A stretch of 64,000 nt of DNA from Lunularia cruciata (GCA_948567375.1 OX419757.1:51026001-51090000); one strand, 5' to 3'. Positions 1 through 11,039 are shown, counted from the first letter of the stretch. The notes: generated by a model not told the origin, from the sequence alone. Program-made: numbers and translations.

Positions 1-2
1 CG

Positions 3-1157
3 CGGGAGGACGAAGTTGTCAGTAATGGAGTAGATTACCTGCAGATGGTAGTATGCCCGCTATTGGTGAAGATGGAGAAGAAGAAGAAGGAGATGCTGTC
101 TATTTGTCCAGAAGTAAAGACTGTGTTGCAGGTCTTATCAAGATTGGAAGAAGAAAACTCGGAGTTGAAGAAGAGTATAACTTGAGGTGAGGAAGAGAGA
201 GAAGTACTGCGAGCGGAAGTAGTCAAGAGAAGTCAAGTAATCGAAGACCTGAAGAGAGAAGTGAGTTATCGAGAAGATCTTGTGAGGAATAGTGACATCG
301 CAAGGGAGAGACAGGTAGCAGAGCATGAAATCTTGAAGCAGCAGTTTGCTGATTCAAGAGTTGAACTTATCCATGCTATGGCGAGGGTAGCATCGAAGGA
401 TCAAGAGCTCGATCAAGTGATGGAGAGTACGGAGGAGAAGAAGCAACTCTGGCAGCAAGAGTTGGCTGTGAGATATAGAGAAGAAGAGAGATTACGAGAC
501 TTACTTCGTAATCAGGAAGAGAAGGTTGCACAGAAGGAGAAAGAGAAGGAAGCGGTGAAGGCCGAGTTCGAAGAAGGATTGGCAATGTACAGAGAACAAT
601 GGCTCACAGATCGGGAACGCAAACGCAAGACAAGATTGGAGCCATTGAAGGAAATTGTCCTCAAAGTAAACGCAATGTTGAGTATAGAGGCCAGCGTTCC
701 AATTGAGGAGACGAGATTGCACGAGTTAAAACTGTTGGTGCAGGAAATGAGGCAAAGACAAGCAAAAGACATGGATTTGAATGCCTTGTTGATTAAATTG
801 AGAACTCGTGTAGATAGGAAGATCTTAGAAGTAGAAGACAATATTGCGATTAGATTAGACTTAGTGAGAATAGAGTTAGAAAAGCTTCGGCAGGATGTTA
901 AGGCAAAACTCGGAGTAGATAACATAGGGATCCAAATGTCTTCGGAGTTGCCCTCAAAGATATTAGAGAAGAGTGGGTCGAAGGATGAGGAGTTAGATAG
1001 ATTACCCACTAGTGCAATTTCAGATCAGGAAAGAGAATTGCAGAATCTGGTAGAAGATGTGGGAGATCTAAAACCCGAGGAAAATGTAGTAGGAAGTAAG
1101 ATTACTTCGGGTTCGGGTTTGAAAGCCCAGGAAGAAGTAGACATCAAATTGGAGTAG
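3..1157 (+). pseudogene. Coiled-coil protein of CC element (5' end outside window)
   Basis: The frame is open from position 3 except for a TGA at 183-185, and ends at TAG 1,155-1,157. The product is very rich in Glu, Lys, Leu and Arg and reads as long heptad helices across most of its length. A segment shared by all copies includes RLHELKLLVQEMRQRQAKD (about 720-770) and VDRKILEVEDN. It is followed by an acidic, Ser-rich tail ending VDIKLE. I see no catalytic motif, signal peptide or membrane segment. Only the C-terminal half of the protein is present. By analogy with element-encoded coiled coils it could be a structural, Gag-like assembly protein, but that is a guess. The family is not one I recognise. 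Confidence 0.5.
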
Positions 1158-1273
1158 TAACCAATTTGAGATTTGAAGGGGCAGATATGAAGAGGTGCAT
1201 TGTCATTTCGGATCTGCAGGTTAGAACGGTTGTGGTAGAACGGTATAGTTGTTAGAACTGTCGATTGCTTCAC

Positions 1274-1281
1274 TATTTAAG
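1274..1281 (+). promoter_or_regulatory. TATA-like motif in CC element tail
   Basis: TATTTAAG stands about 670 bp before the end of the element. The same motif is at 4,539 (TATTTAAA), 41,711 and 49,991 in the other copies, in a conserved context. If the unit is LTR-like, this would be the U3 promoter and the following part R-U5. No experimental support is available from sequence alone. Confidence 0.4.
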
Positions 1282-1950
1282 AGTGGCATTCGCATGAAAT
1301 TGTTGTTCAGTGCTCATTATTTCTGAGAATAGATAAAGCAAAGTGCTGTGAAGCAGTGCTCGTCGCTTGAGCTTGATTCCGAGTATAAACTTTGTGATTG
1401 TATTTGTGAGTGTTTGGAGAAATTCGAAGTGCAAGTCAGAGTGCTTGTTGGATGTTGGATTCCACAGCCTTGATCTTTGTTCTGTGTGTTTGATCCTAAG
1501 TGAAGTGCAATCGAAGCAATGCCTTGACAGATCTTACAGGAATTGTAGTGTTGGTAGTATTCTGCATTTGTGAGTGTAGGGCGAAGTTGATGTGAAGCAA
1601 TTTTGATCGAGGAAGTTGTGCCTTCAGTGGAAGGGTGGAACACAATTGTGAGGCGAAGTCGTTTTGCAGTGAAGTGCCGTTTTTGGGAGAGCCTGAATCA
1701 TCACAATCAAGATTGTTTGGAAAGAATTGAAGGAGTTGTGATTAAGGAGTGTGAATTTGTGACAAGACTGCAAGTCAGTGATTGCTATTCTCTTCTGGGT
1801 GTGGTTTCTACCTGAGAGACTAAAGAAGAACTCAAGAAGAACTGAAATTGTTACTTTGCTTCGTATTTGACCAATTTTGACTCGTATCTCTGCGGGAACA
1901 AACTTTACTTACCAAATTACCGCAAAAGTGATATTTGCCGGGTTGTCACA

Positions 1951-2359
1951 TAAAGTCAAAAAGTAGAAAGGAATATCCATTCACATGGGCATATTCCCCT
2001 AAGCATGTAGTCTTATCTTGACCCAACCACTAAGTTAAGGATTCCTTCACATGGGCTATCCTTGGACTAAAGAAGAATCCGAAACAAAAAGGCTTGCAGG
2101 CGTAAGAGTTTTCAACTCTTTCCTCAAAGCCAAACACCTAGGAATAATACCAAGTCAACACACTAGAATCCAAAATAGTGGTGCTCATCTTTTCTACTTC
2201 CTCTAAAGTAAGGTCCCCTCTATCTTAGCTATGACTAACTTTAGCTAACCATGACTAATATAGAACCCTCCTTTATCTCTATATAAATAATATCTTTTAG
2301 TACTTGTAATACCAAGCTAAATATCATAATACCACACACATGCACAAATGGGTGTTATA
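1951..2359 (-). mobile_element. Y-family LTR fragment, reversed
   Basis: The reverse complement matches the first ~400 bp of the Y LTRs at 24,834-25,523 and 51,144-51,830. Shared landmarks are the TGTAACACCC start (here GGGTGTTATA on the plus strand, one change) and the passage with ATATTATTTATATAGAG. The LTR's own 3' part is missing because the CC element at 1-1,950 is inserted in it. It adjoins the W RNase H region at 2,360 and is presumably inserted there. It shows that Y-family elements exist in both orientations locally. Confidence 0.75.
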
Positions 2360-3592
2360 GCACAACTACCACACCACAGAATGAGAAGAGCTGGCCATTG
2401 TTCTGGCAACCAAGCATTGGAAGCACTATCTAGGCGAGAAGGCATTTGTAGTAGAGACAGACCACAAACCTCTAGTCTACCTCAAGATGCAAAAGGATCT
2501 ATCTCGTCGCTAGATTTGGTGGGCAAAGTGGTGACAATGCTTCAACATGACAATCACCTACATGGAAGGGAAAAAGCAACTTGCAGATGCATTCACTTGC
2601 ATGCCAATGTCAAACAACTTGGTGGCAGAGGTTAAGATTAACCCTGAATTCTGGCCAGAGATTCTATTTGCTACAAAAACTGATCCACAGATTGTAGAAG
2701 CGCAATCATCTAAATGCGTCGCTAGCACCCAAGGACTCACCTTTTGTGATGGCAGATTATGGATCCCAAATGTCCTTGAATTATGCACCACCATTCTAGC
2801 AAAATGTCATGATTCAGCCATTGCAGGTCATGTTGGAGTGGACAAGACCTTGGATGCAATCCAGCGCCTATTGGCCTAAGATGAGCAATGACGTGATGGA
2901 CTTTATGCGCAACTGCCTACTTTGTCAATAGAACAAAGCTTCTAATCAAGCTCTTGCAGTGCTCCTTCAACCTCTCCCCATGCCTACCCAACATTGGGAA
3001 CAAGTGAGTATAGATCTCGTTTGTGAATTACCCAAGACCACCTCAGGGTTTGACTCCATCATGGTCTTGTGGACCGGCTCAGCAAATTGATTCATGTATG
3101 CTCTACCACCAAGGATGTGACCGCTCCACAACTAGCTCAATTATACAAAGATGCAGTCTTCTCTCACCATGGCTTGTCTAGAGTACTTATCACTGATAGA
3201 GGCACTCAATTCACCAATTTGTTTTGGCGAACACTCTTTGGGTTCTTCAAAACCAATTTGGCCATGTCCATAGCTTACCACCCACAAATAGATGGCCAAA
3301 CAAAGCGGGCTAATTGCACAATTGAAGACATGTTATGCGGCTTCACCTTAGAAGAGCAAGAGAGGTAGGACACCCTACTCCCATTGGTAAAATTTGCTAA
3401 CAACAATTCAGTGAATGCATCCACCCAAGTCACTCCATTCTTCCTCATGTATGGTGAGCATCCCTTCACACCTTCTAGCTTGATGAAGATCCATCCAGTG
3501 GCTACCAAGGTCGATGCAGTCAATATGTTTGTTTCTAGAATCCAACAAGGTGTGGAGAGCGCCAAGCACAGATTACAAATTGCACAAATTTG
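2360..3592 (+). pseudogene. Ty3/gypsy RNase H-integrase fragment (W)
   Basis: The fragment begins inside RNase H: 2,380-2,500 encodes an ELAIVLATKHWKHYL-like helix and TDHKPLVYL. Next come the integrase zinc-binding region (HDSAIAGHVGVDKTL at ~2,810) and the catalytic core (ITDRGTQFTN at ~3,190; YHPQIDGQT at ~3,280). The residue that should be the catalytic Glu of the D,D-35-E triad reads Lys (GQTKRAN instead of GQTERAN). Stops at 2,877, 2,928 and 3,366 and a frameshift near 3,070 break the frame. Domain order and sequence place it near Z2, but it is a different copy or family. The rest of pol, protease and Gag are absent. It is dead. Confidence 0.8.
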
Positions 3593-3799
3593 ATAGAAGT
3601 AGTATGTAATCCAAGGGTGGAGCTTGTTGACATGTCATCTATCTGTGTGCCTAATCCTATGGTGGAGCTTCCTTGGAGGAGATCCTCGTTGTCTGTATAA
3701 TAAAGAGAAGGTGCTCCTTTAGAGCACCAAATGTTGAGTGTGTAATTTGTGTTTCTCTCTCTTCTCTTGTCCTCGGAGTATTATAGAGTAGCCAAAGAT
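3593..3799 (+). other. Probable 3' non-coding/LTR remnant of W
   Basis: This stretch follows the W integrase stop and precedes the truncated CC copy. It holds no ORF. It contains a TATAATAAAGAG stretch near 3,697 and T-rich pyrimidine runs, in keeping with a short LTR or 3' UTR. No second copy is present for comparison, so the LTR assignment is inference. The breakpoint with the CC copy lies between about 3,780 and 3,818. Confidence 0.3.
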
Positions 3800-5213
3800 C
3801 AACTCATGTTGAATCAACAAAAGAAGGAAGCAATGGAGGCTGAATTTGAGGACGAGTTAATGATGTATTACAATGAGTTGGAGGAAGAGAGAAAGAAAGT
3901 AGAGTAGATTGTAGAATTGGATGTAATGGGAGCAATGGTAAATGAGATGAAAGTGTTGCTTAGCACTGAAGTTGAAGCAAAGTTGGAAGAAGCCCAACTA
4001 CACAAGTTGAAGTTTTTGGTGTAGGAGACAAGGAAGGGGAAAGCAAAGGACACAAAGTTGAACAATCTATTGATTTGCAGCAAAATCGCATAGATAGGAA
4101 GATGTTAGAAGTAGGAGACAATGTTTGTCTTAAATTTGATCTTGTTAGAATAGACGTGGATAGACTTTGTAGTGAGGTAAATTAGTAAGGACGTTTGAAG
4201 TAGCAAAAGTAGGAGTGCAGGTGTCTTTGGGTCAATTACCAAAGACATTAGAGAAGAGTGTGTCAAGAGATAAAGAGTTAGATAAGTTACCAACTAGTGC
4301 AATTGTAGTTTGTAGTGAAGAAATAGTAGAAATAGAAGAATTAGGAGTAGAATTAGGTAGACCCAAAGAAGGGGAAATACTTGAAGGAACTTTGGGTTTA
4401 GAAGCCAAAGTTGAGGTTGACATCAGATTGGAGATTTGAAGAGGTAGATATGAAGAGATGCATTGTCATTTTGGATCTGTAGGTTGGTAAAGTTGTTGTA
4501 GAACAATATTTTTGTTAGTTATTGTTGATTGCTCTACTATTTAAAGGAAACATTTGCAGTATGTCATTGTTCAATGTTCATTATTCTTGAGAATATATAA
4601 AGCAAAGTGATGATTCCAATGCTTGTCACTTGAGCTTAATTCTAAGTATCAAATCTGTAATTGTGTTTGTGAATGTATGAAGAATTTTGAAGTGCAAGTC
4701 AATATGTTGGTTAAATGTTTGATTCCATGGCCTTGATCTTTGTTTTGTATGTTTGATCTTGAGTGAAAGTGCAATTGAAGCAATGCCTTGACACATCTGA
4801 GAGAAATTGTAGTGTTGGTAGTATTTTGCATTTGTGAGTGCAATGTTGAGTTGATGTGAAGCAATTTTGATTGAGGAAGTTGTGCCTTCAATAGAGGGGT
4901 GGAAGACAATTCTAAAGTAAAGTCATTTTACAATGACAAAGCCATTTTTGGGAAGGACTAAATCATCATAATCAAGATCATTTTGGACATATTTGAAGTA
5001 TTTCATGAGTACCTATTTGTTGTGACAAGACTATGATTAATGCTTATTACTCTCTTTTGGTTGTAGTTTCTACCTGAGAGATTAAAGAAGAACTCAAGAA
5101 GAATTGTTTGTTACTATTTGACTTTGTATTTGAACATTTTTGAATTGTATCTCGATGGGCATAAACTTTACTTACCTGATTACCGCAAATGTGATAGTTG
5201 TCGGGTTGTCACA
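3800..5213 (+). mobile_element. CC element copy 3, 5'-truncated and decayed
   Basis: From about 3,818 the sequence follows the coiled-coil region of the other CC copies, then the common tail (TATTTAAA at 4,539-4,546) and the terminal TTGTCACA at 5,206-5,213. The 5' two-thirds are missing and W sequence is joined directly. The right flank is Z1 sequence (CATAGAACCAACC, also at 15,519 in Z2). A deletion probably removed the element's 5' part together with the left part of Z1. Of the four CC copies this is the most diverged. Confidence 0.7.
3820..4439 (+). pseudogene. Degenerate CC coiled-coil ORF
   Basis: Reading-frame pieces match the C-terminal half of the coiled-coil protein of the other CC copies. 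The conserved VLLSTEVEAKLEEAQLHKL-like stretch lies at about 3,955-4,015 and the acidic tail at 4,215-4,439 ends VDIRLEI. Several stops (for example TAG near 3,905 and 4,023) and frame changes break it. Nothing suggests it is expressed. It is listed because it gives a third comparison for the C-terminal domain. Confidence 0.5.
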
Positions 5214-5930
5214 CATAGAACCAACCTGGTTTGTACTCAAGTTTGATATCAAAAAAATTTGGAGTTGTTTCTCTCATTGATGAAGTGGATTCTTCATGTG
5301 TTCCAAATGTTATGTCTGCAACAAGGATTTGTGATTGGTTTGCAAGATCACTTGTTTTCCCAAGAGATAATGTCTCCATATCTTGGTGGCATGTACTACT
5401 GCTAGTTGTTCCCAATCTTGTGTAGTGTAGTTCCTTTTTGTGGTGTATAATTGACTTCATAAGTGTTGTTTGCAACTCTTCCAACTTCTTTGGTGAGAGC
5501 CCATAGATTGGTCTACTCATAGGAGTACTCCCTAGAAATAACTCAATCTTGAAGTGCATACGAGAATCAGAGGGTAATTCCTTGGGCAATAAAAGGGTGA
5601 TACCTCATCCAAAAAATCTCCATAAACTCCTAAACTATATGATCAACCATTGCTTGATGAGGCTCTTGACCCTCCTCATATTCTCCTTGTGCAATTGGCT
5701 TGATTCACATCACAAAAATAGATTTATCTTCTTCCAAAGCTTGCTCTATGGCTGCTTCACTAACGAGCTTCACTGACAAACTTCCCATCTAGGGACTTAT
5801 CTTCCTTCAAATCTTGCTCTATGGTTGCTTTCTTGACAAACTTCCTATCTTAGGACTCACTATTCTTAGGTGTCTTACTCAAAGATGCCAAACAACCTAA
5901 TTGGAAATTTCAACCTTGGCATTGTACTTG
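5214..5930 (-). pseudogene. Z1 pol fragment: spacer, RT N-terminus fused to RNase H piece
   Basis: The minus-strand frame at 5,589-5,445 reads PSDSRMHFKIELFLGSTP and RPIYGLSPKKLEEL, the start of a gypsy RT, and matches Z2 at 16,860-16,690. It then jumps to sequence that in Z2 lies at 15,520-15,740 (RNase H side). The fingers and palm with the YxDD motif are therefore deleted. Upstream (5,730-5,870) are copies of a ~66-bp repeat that is better preserved in Z2. The protein cannot be functional. Confidence 0.7.
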
Positions 5931-6107
5931 AATTTATTGTTGGGTCCAATCAAATTGAATCTTATGATGTTCAAGCTAAGGCAAACCCAAAATGATGTCA
6001 TAGTGTAGAGGTGCCACAACAAACCTCATACACTCCAAATACTCCTTCCCAATCTTGAATGTAACAAGATGTGAGGTGCAAAATGCAAAACCCTTTCTAC
6101 CATCCAT
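5931..6107 (-). pseudogene. Z1 protease, 3' part (left of insertion)
   Basis: The minus strand matches the second half of the Z2 protease (17,156-17,360): the region with LGLPWL-like hydrophobic strands and the FKIGKEYLECMR-type segment. It is cut at 6,107 by the 6,108-8,262 insertion; the first half continues at 8,263. Stops and small indels are present. Confidence 0.6.
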
Positions 6108-8262
6108 TGTTGTAGTTTATCTTTCTCTCTTTGTGAACATACAAGGTGCCTAGCTATGGAACCTATAGATCAAAGGTTGTAGATTAACCTGTCCTTACTA
6201 GTTTGAGGGTGTGTAGAATCTAGCCAATAAAACCTTCCGCTTTAGGTTTTGGTATTCTTGCTATCGGGTAAGGTGGTAATGGGCAACCTAACCAATCATT
6301 GTAACACACACTCTTGGTCTATTGGTCATCACTTCCAAAATTACCAAGGAGAAATACAAAGCACTCTTGGAAGGAAAGAACCTAAGCGCAACGCCCGCAC
6401 ACCAATCCAAATCAACTAGGCATACAAACAAGCATGCAAGCACGGAGAGGATCCAACCACAAGATGTCAACAACAACTCTCCATGCTTTTGGTGGAAATC
6501 AGCTTAAGAACTCCTTGCCCTTTCTTCAAGTTAATTTCAATCTGTACTCCAAATTCCTCAATTATGCACTTCAGATTTCAGCCAATTTATAATCCAAGTG
6601 TAGAACTTCTATCTCTTTTGTTGGAGAAAATCCTATGAAACTCAAATGGGTATAACTTTCTCTGTGTGGCTTGAATCCAAGTGTTCTAGGATTCAATGGA
6701 AAGCTTGTGAGATAAGCTTTCCAACGACAAGTAATATACCTCAATTTGATTGTTAAAGTTCCCTTTAAAATCTTCCAAACTTGGCCAATTGCTCATAGGG
6801 TTTTACCCTAATTTCAAAATCCCTATTTTAGGGTTTGCTCCTAGTTCTTTTCAAATTTTCCCCAGATTTCTGATTCAAAAGTACACTTGATCCTCAAAAA
6901 CACTTTGGCAACCTGAAACCCTCAATCATAGTCACAATGTAGGAGAATTAACATCCAATCAAGATGGAAGATAAAAATTGATCTATCAAGCTTATGACAA
7001 TATTTGCAGCATAGTGTCTTGCATCAATTCTCACTCTTTATGGACCCAAAGTCAACAAAATTTTCATAGTAGTTAGTTGTGCTCTTGTCTAACACTCTAC
7101 AAAGTTAAGTACTCTAATCCAACCTCAAATTCAAGATATGGATCAATCCCTGAGTTGAGCTAACTTGTGAGCTGTATAGACCCCATTATGCTTGATCCAA
7201 GACCCTCAATTTTCTATGCAAATAATTCACATGAAATCTTTGCACAAAGGTGAAAATCCTAACCACCAACAAGACTAGGAATTTTCACAAGGTGATTTGA
7301 ATCTTCAAGATGACCAAAATTCCAAACATGATTAGCATCTCATATCCAACACCTCACTTTCTAGAACTCCAACTTCAATTGACTAAATCTAATTTGAGAT
7401 TGATCAAATTTTAACATTTGTTGAACTCAGCAGTACAAAACCTTTGTCATTTGTCCTATTCCTTTAATAGATCATAAAAATGTTTCACATAGCTTTCCAA
7501 ATTGTCTATCTTGTCCTCATGGGTATGAATTCTACCCCCTTACTTCAAGTCATCATATCTCCCACAAAATTGACTCAAATATCTCAAACTTTGTCTCAAA
7601 ATTGTAGCATGTCTACTCCTCTATCCAATAGTGGTCTTTTCTTGTTGAATTTTTTCCCCAAACTCCCCTAATTGTCCCAAAAACACCCAACTTCTCCTCT
7701 TGGAAACCAATCTCTTGCAATTTTATCTTTTAGGTCTTCATCTTTTGACAAGTAGGCCCCATAACTCCACCTTGAAGCTCATAAGCAAAAATTTAGGGGT
7801 GATAAGAAGGATGATAGGATTTGGGTTTCCTAACATTGACTCCTTGAATAGCATCCCAAAATGTCTCACCGTCCAATCTCGTAAGCCGTCAACGGTGTAG
7901 AATCTGAAGCCTAATGAGAAAAGGATTTGGGAGTGGCAAAACAGGAGCATGGGACATTGCATGCTCAAATGCTTCCTTTGATGCTCTAAGACTTTTGCTC
8001 TGCTACAACTCTCACTCCCAACGTCCTCCTCCCCCTCAAGACTTCTTGACTAAACACCTCTGTCTCTCCACTCTCCCTAACCTTTATACATTAGAACCCT
8101 TGAACATGATAAGATTGTAACCCATGTGGCCAATCACATATATGTACATAGATTGCTCACATGGCAATGTCTCGTCCATCGGATCTATCATACAACCTAC
8201 TCCACTAACATGGAGATAAACTATGATAAGTTACTTTTTTACGGGCTTTGCAAACCACAACA
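6108..8262. mobile_element. Anonymous 2.15-kb insertion in Z1 protease
   Basis: Z2 is continuous across this point (CTACCATCC then CCATCATCAATC near 17,355-17,375), while Z1 is split by 2,155 bp of unrelated DNA. The outermost bases are imperfectly inverted: TGTTGTAGTTT on the left and the complement of TGTTGTGGTTT on the right. No convincing target duplication was found. The longest frames are about 60-66 codons and resemble nothing known. It could be a non-autonomous DNA transposon or an LTR-like unit; I cannot choose. Confidence 0.45.
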
Positions 8263-9614
8263 CGACACCACCATCATCAATCTACTTTCAATTATTGGCT
8301 TGATAGGAATACATATGTCCATGCAGTTCTTTGAACTTCCAAAATCAACCAAAATCCTACAATCACAATCACAATCAAATATCATACTTTGCAAACAAAC
8401 TTGCATAAGTCAAGCCTTCAATCTCATTGGAACTAATCAGTTCCTAGTAGGTAGTTCAAAATCTCCTATTAGGATTCCTTGTTTCCCTGATCATTCTATT
8501 CCACAAACTCCATCTTGGCAACTTGTTAAGGTCACCTTTTCTCAAGTGGACATTGAACAATGCGATGTCCAATTTGGTGATAATAAAAACAACCATCATT
8601 TTTTCATAATTTTTCTCTATCTGTAGTGCCAAGTGCTTTCCATTGAATAAAATCAATCTCCATTAGTACCGGCTCCTCCACTCTTGTGTAGTGTATTGGT
8701 AGGTTCTGTAAAGGTCAAGGTCAAGACCAAGTTATTGCAACCAAGGAATCAAAGTGTTCAGCCAATTGCTTGATTTCCTCCAAGTGTTTTGGCTCTTGCA
8801 TAGTCATCTCTAATTTGGTCTATAACTTCAAGCCTTTCACATATCGATCTAGAGTTTCACCTTCAATTATATCTAGAATTTGCATGATCATGTTCTAGAA
8901 TTGTGTGATGTAACTTCTTATAGAGCCAATCTGCTTCAACTTTGCCAATCTATCATGCAACTTGTATGGCATTTATAGCTTAGAATCAACCAATTATTGC
9001 ACTCTTGAATTCTACCAAAGTCAAGATTGGTACAACAATTTTCCACTCAAAATTGCCACCATAGCTTTGCTACTCCATCCAATTGGCTGGAAGCCAAGAG
9101 AATCTCTTTTTGTTCATCTTGAAGATTGGTAACTTTGAAATAACGTTTGTAGTGAAACAAAAAATTCTCCATTGCACTTGGGAGATTCTTGCCTTCAAAT
9201 ACCTTGGGTTTTTGGAAATCAGATTTGATCTTCTCTTTCTCAAATTGGTGCTTTCTTTTCATGCTCTTGTCATCAATGGTCTCATTCATCCAACAATCAA
9301 GTAAGGTGCTTGATTTATTACTACATAGCAATGATAACCTCAAGCATTGCTGCCATGGCTACTACTCTATCACACTACTCCCAATTTATCTAATCTATTT
9401 ATACATAGATGCAACACATCCACCGTTCTCCATAAGTTACAATTGGAAGTACCAAGGATTCCTTGGATAAGGTGATAGCATTCTGAAAATTCTACCCAAA
9501 GCATGAGATGAGGAACTATGTAAAATGATGCTTGGGTAGTACTTTGACACCAAAATCCCAATGGTTTGACAAAAATGGATTTGGTGGTCTATAAATTCCA
9601 TCCATCCTATTCAT
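8263..9614 (-). pseudogene. Z1 Gag and N-terminal protease remnant
   Basis: The minus strand at 9,343-9,047 encodes a Gag segment: FQKPKVFEGKNL, then an FHYKRYFKVTNL-like stretch and a GVAKLWWQF motif, typical of plant gypsy Gag (retrotrans_gag type). Further downstream (about 8,400-8,263) is the protease N-terminus with VDFGSS in place of the usual D-S/T-G triad. Z2 has the same DFG. The plus-strand frame over this region is only the antisense shadow. The frame has several stops. Confidence 0.65.
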
Positions 9615-9627
9615 ACTCTAATACCAA
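9615..9627 (-). other. Z1 primer-binding site
   Basis: Immediately inside the 5' LTR the minus strand reads TTGGTATTAGAGT. This is close to the TGGTATCAGAGC site complementary to the 3' end of plant initiator Met tRNA, with one transition. Position next to the LTR end (ACA at 9,628-9,630) supports the LTR boundary. Confidence 0.65.
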
Positions 9628-9732
9628 TGTAAAAGACCAAGATCAAAGAGAGAAATAGGAGAATGGAAGATCATATTGGGACAGTTTAGTGTGTGGGAAA
9701 CTCCAGATGCCTAGCATGAGCTTTGGCTTTGA

Positions 9733-9740
9733 TATTTATA
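9733..9740 (-). promoter_or_regulatory. TATA box of Z1 LTR
   Basis: TATAAATA on the minus strand, about 105 bp before the LTR end, so the transcript would start around 9,700-9,710. This is the best core-promoter match in the LTR, and it lies directly downstream of the heat-shock-element-like cluster. Confidence 0.55.
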
Positions 9741-9756
9741 GGGAGCATACAAGGCT

Positions 9757-9919
9757 CTTGAGAAGCTTCTCAAGAAGCTTTTTAAAGCCATTTTTGGAAT
9801 GCAAGCCAAGAAGCTAAAAGCTGCCTACTTTGCATGCAAGCTAAGCTAATTGGAAGCTTCTAGAAGCTACATACTTGAGGTGCAAGCTAAGCTAGTTGGG
9901 AAGCTTCCAAAGAAGCTTC
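9757..9919 (-). promoter_or_regulatory. Cluster of heat-shock-element-like motifs in Z1 U3
   Basis: This 163-bp stretch holds GAAGCTTCTAGAAGC (9,853-9,867), a perfect nGAAnnTTCnnGAAn array. It also has the palindrome CTTGAGAAGCTTCTCAAG (9,757-9,774) and GAAGCTTC at 9,900 and 9,912. Such alternating GAA/TTC units are the binding pattern of heat-shock transcription factors. Z2 has a decayed equivalent at 13,610-13,810. The position 17-180 bp upstream of the TATA box fits a regulatory role. Binding is inferred, not shown. Confidence 0.5.
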
Positions 9920-10074
9920 CTCTTAAAATTCACCACTTGGTATGCATGTAATTCAATACTTGGAAGGTACCAAGTAGTTTCCTAGATACTTCTAGAATAT
10001 TCTAGGCTAATTTGGTCTATTTGCTACTTTTTTTAGCCTTAAGTAACTTCATTGCTAAACTCCATATTGTTACA

Positions 10075-10204
10075 ATATTGACAATTTTTCCAACCCAAGG
10101 AATGCTTACACTCTACTCACATCCATAGACCAAGGAATACATACCATACGCTCTACCTTGGTCTATTGAACACCAAGTCCACTAGGGTAGATAGATAATA
10201 ATCA
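10075..10204. other. Unassigned junction between Z1 LTR and DM copy C
   Basis: This is 130 bp with no ORF and no match to the families defined here. It separates the start of the Z1 LTR from the truncated RT of DM copy C. Confidence 0.4.
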
Positions 10205-11000
10205 ACATTTTTGTGGATGAATTTGCACTTCCCATGATGTAATTTGAGTCCATGAGATCTAAATCTCTCAAACACCTCCAAAAAATATCTTCCATGCTCC
10301 TCCATAGTAGTGTTATAGACCAAAATGTTATCAATATGGCACCAAGCAAAATCCTAATAGCATCATATCCATGATCCTTTAGAATTGGGTATTAGTATTA
10401 TTTAACCCAAATGTTGAGAACTTCTACTAATAGAATACATCCTTTTTGTGAGGATCAATAGCCCAAAATTTTGTCTTGGACTTGTCCTCCTCTCTACTCG
10501 GCAATTGATAATACTCTACTTGAAGATCCAAAGTACTAAAGATTTGTGCATACCCAATTGTATCAAAGATCTCTTCCAATATATGCATAGCACATTGATC
10601 AACCCTAGTATATAAGTTGATAGGATAATAATATCCACATATCCATGTAATTGTTATCCATATCCTTCTTGGTTGGCATCACAATAGCTAAAGCAAACTT
10701 TCTATGATAGATCTTCACCAAACCAGCCTCAAAAAGATCTCTTCTTTGGCTTTGAGTCAATCCTTTCTCCATGTCACTATATTTGTAAGGATGTCAAAAA
10801 AATGGTGATCACTAGTCAGCTCAATCCAAATACCATGTCCTTTCAGAGCACCTCCAATCCTTCATATTAAACCAAAAAAACTCATTTAGCTCCTCAAGAA
10901 CCTCCAAACTTTTTGTCTTTCTCCTCTTGTAAGCTTGGGTCTAATGTTTGGTTCCCAAGTTTCCTCTATAACTGATATAGGAGTGGAAGATGCACTGATT
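10205..11000 (-). pseudogene. DM-C reverse transcriptase fragment
   Basis: The minus strand matches the DM-B RT from its N-terminal region to the HGLKLHP block (34,500-34,540 in B). Recognisable pieces include DEDKSKTKFWAIDPHKKD-like sequence (~10,440-10,500). It ends abruptly at ~10,205 with no RNase H. Many stops. Confidence 0.65.
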
Positions 11001-11039
11001 GGCTGCTACAATAGGCACTTAAGAGCAATAATGTCATGC

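Larger units (their letters stand above)
1..1950 (+). mobile_element. CC element copy 0, 3' part (coiled-coil ORF element)
   Basis: This is the 3' half of a repeated element seen four times in the window. Positions 1-1,157 hold the coiled-coil reading frame. Positions 1,158-1,950 are a non-coding tail that is similar in all copies. The tail has a TATTTAAG motif at 1,274-1,281 and ends in GGTTGTCACA. Full copies at 38,683-42,388 and 46,954-50,671 show that the element begins with TGTGG and ends with CACA. The right flank is a reversed Y-family LTR entered at TAAAG, so this copy inserted into that LTR. The 5' end lies outside the window. Confidence 0.75.
5214..10074 (-). mobile_element. Ty3/gypsy element Z1 (minus strand), decayed, internally deleted
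   Basis: On the minus strand the order is 5' LTR (10,074-9,628), PBS, Gag, protease interrupted by a 2.15-kb insertion, spacer repeats, RT N-terminus and an RNase H piece. The same order and sequence appear in Z2 (13,488-18,389), which served as guide. About 950 bp of RT, present in Z2, is missing at a junction near 5,445. Everything after RNase H was lost where the CC copy adjoins at 5,213. No long intact frame remains. Confidence 0.8.
9628..10074 (-). repeat. Z1 5' LTR (447 bp)
   Basis: On the minus strand it starts TGTAACAATATGGAG (10,074) and ends TTTTACA (9,628) next to the PBS. A diverged partner LTR of Z2 lies at 13,488-13,900. It contains a good TATA box (TATAAATA, 9,733-9,740). Just upstream, in U3, is a run of AAGCTTC-type inverted motifs, described separately. 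Confidence 0.75.

Noticed and set aside
512-1009. Minus-strand 165-codon frame rich in Ser/Leu/Phe
   Set aside because: Antisense shadow of the coiled-coil ORF of CC0; composition is the complement of Glu/Lys-rich codons.
8126-8626. Plus-strand 166-codon frame
   Set aside because: It runs antisense to Z1 Gag/protease and crosses the end of the 6,108-8,262 insertion; it has no protein-like features.
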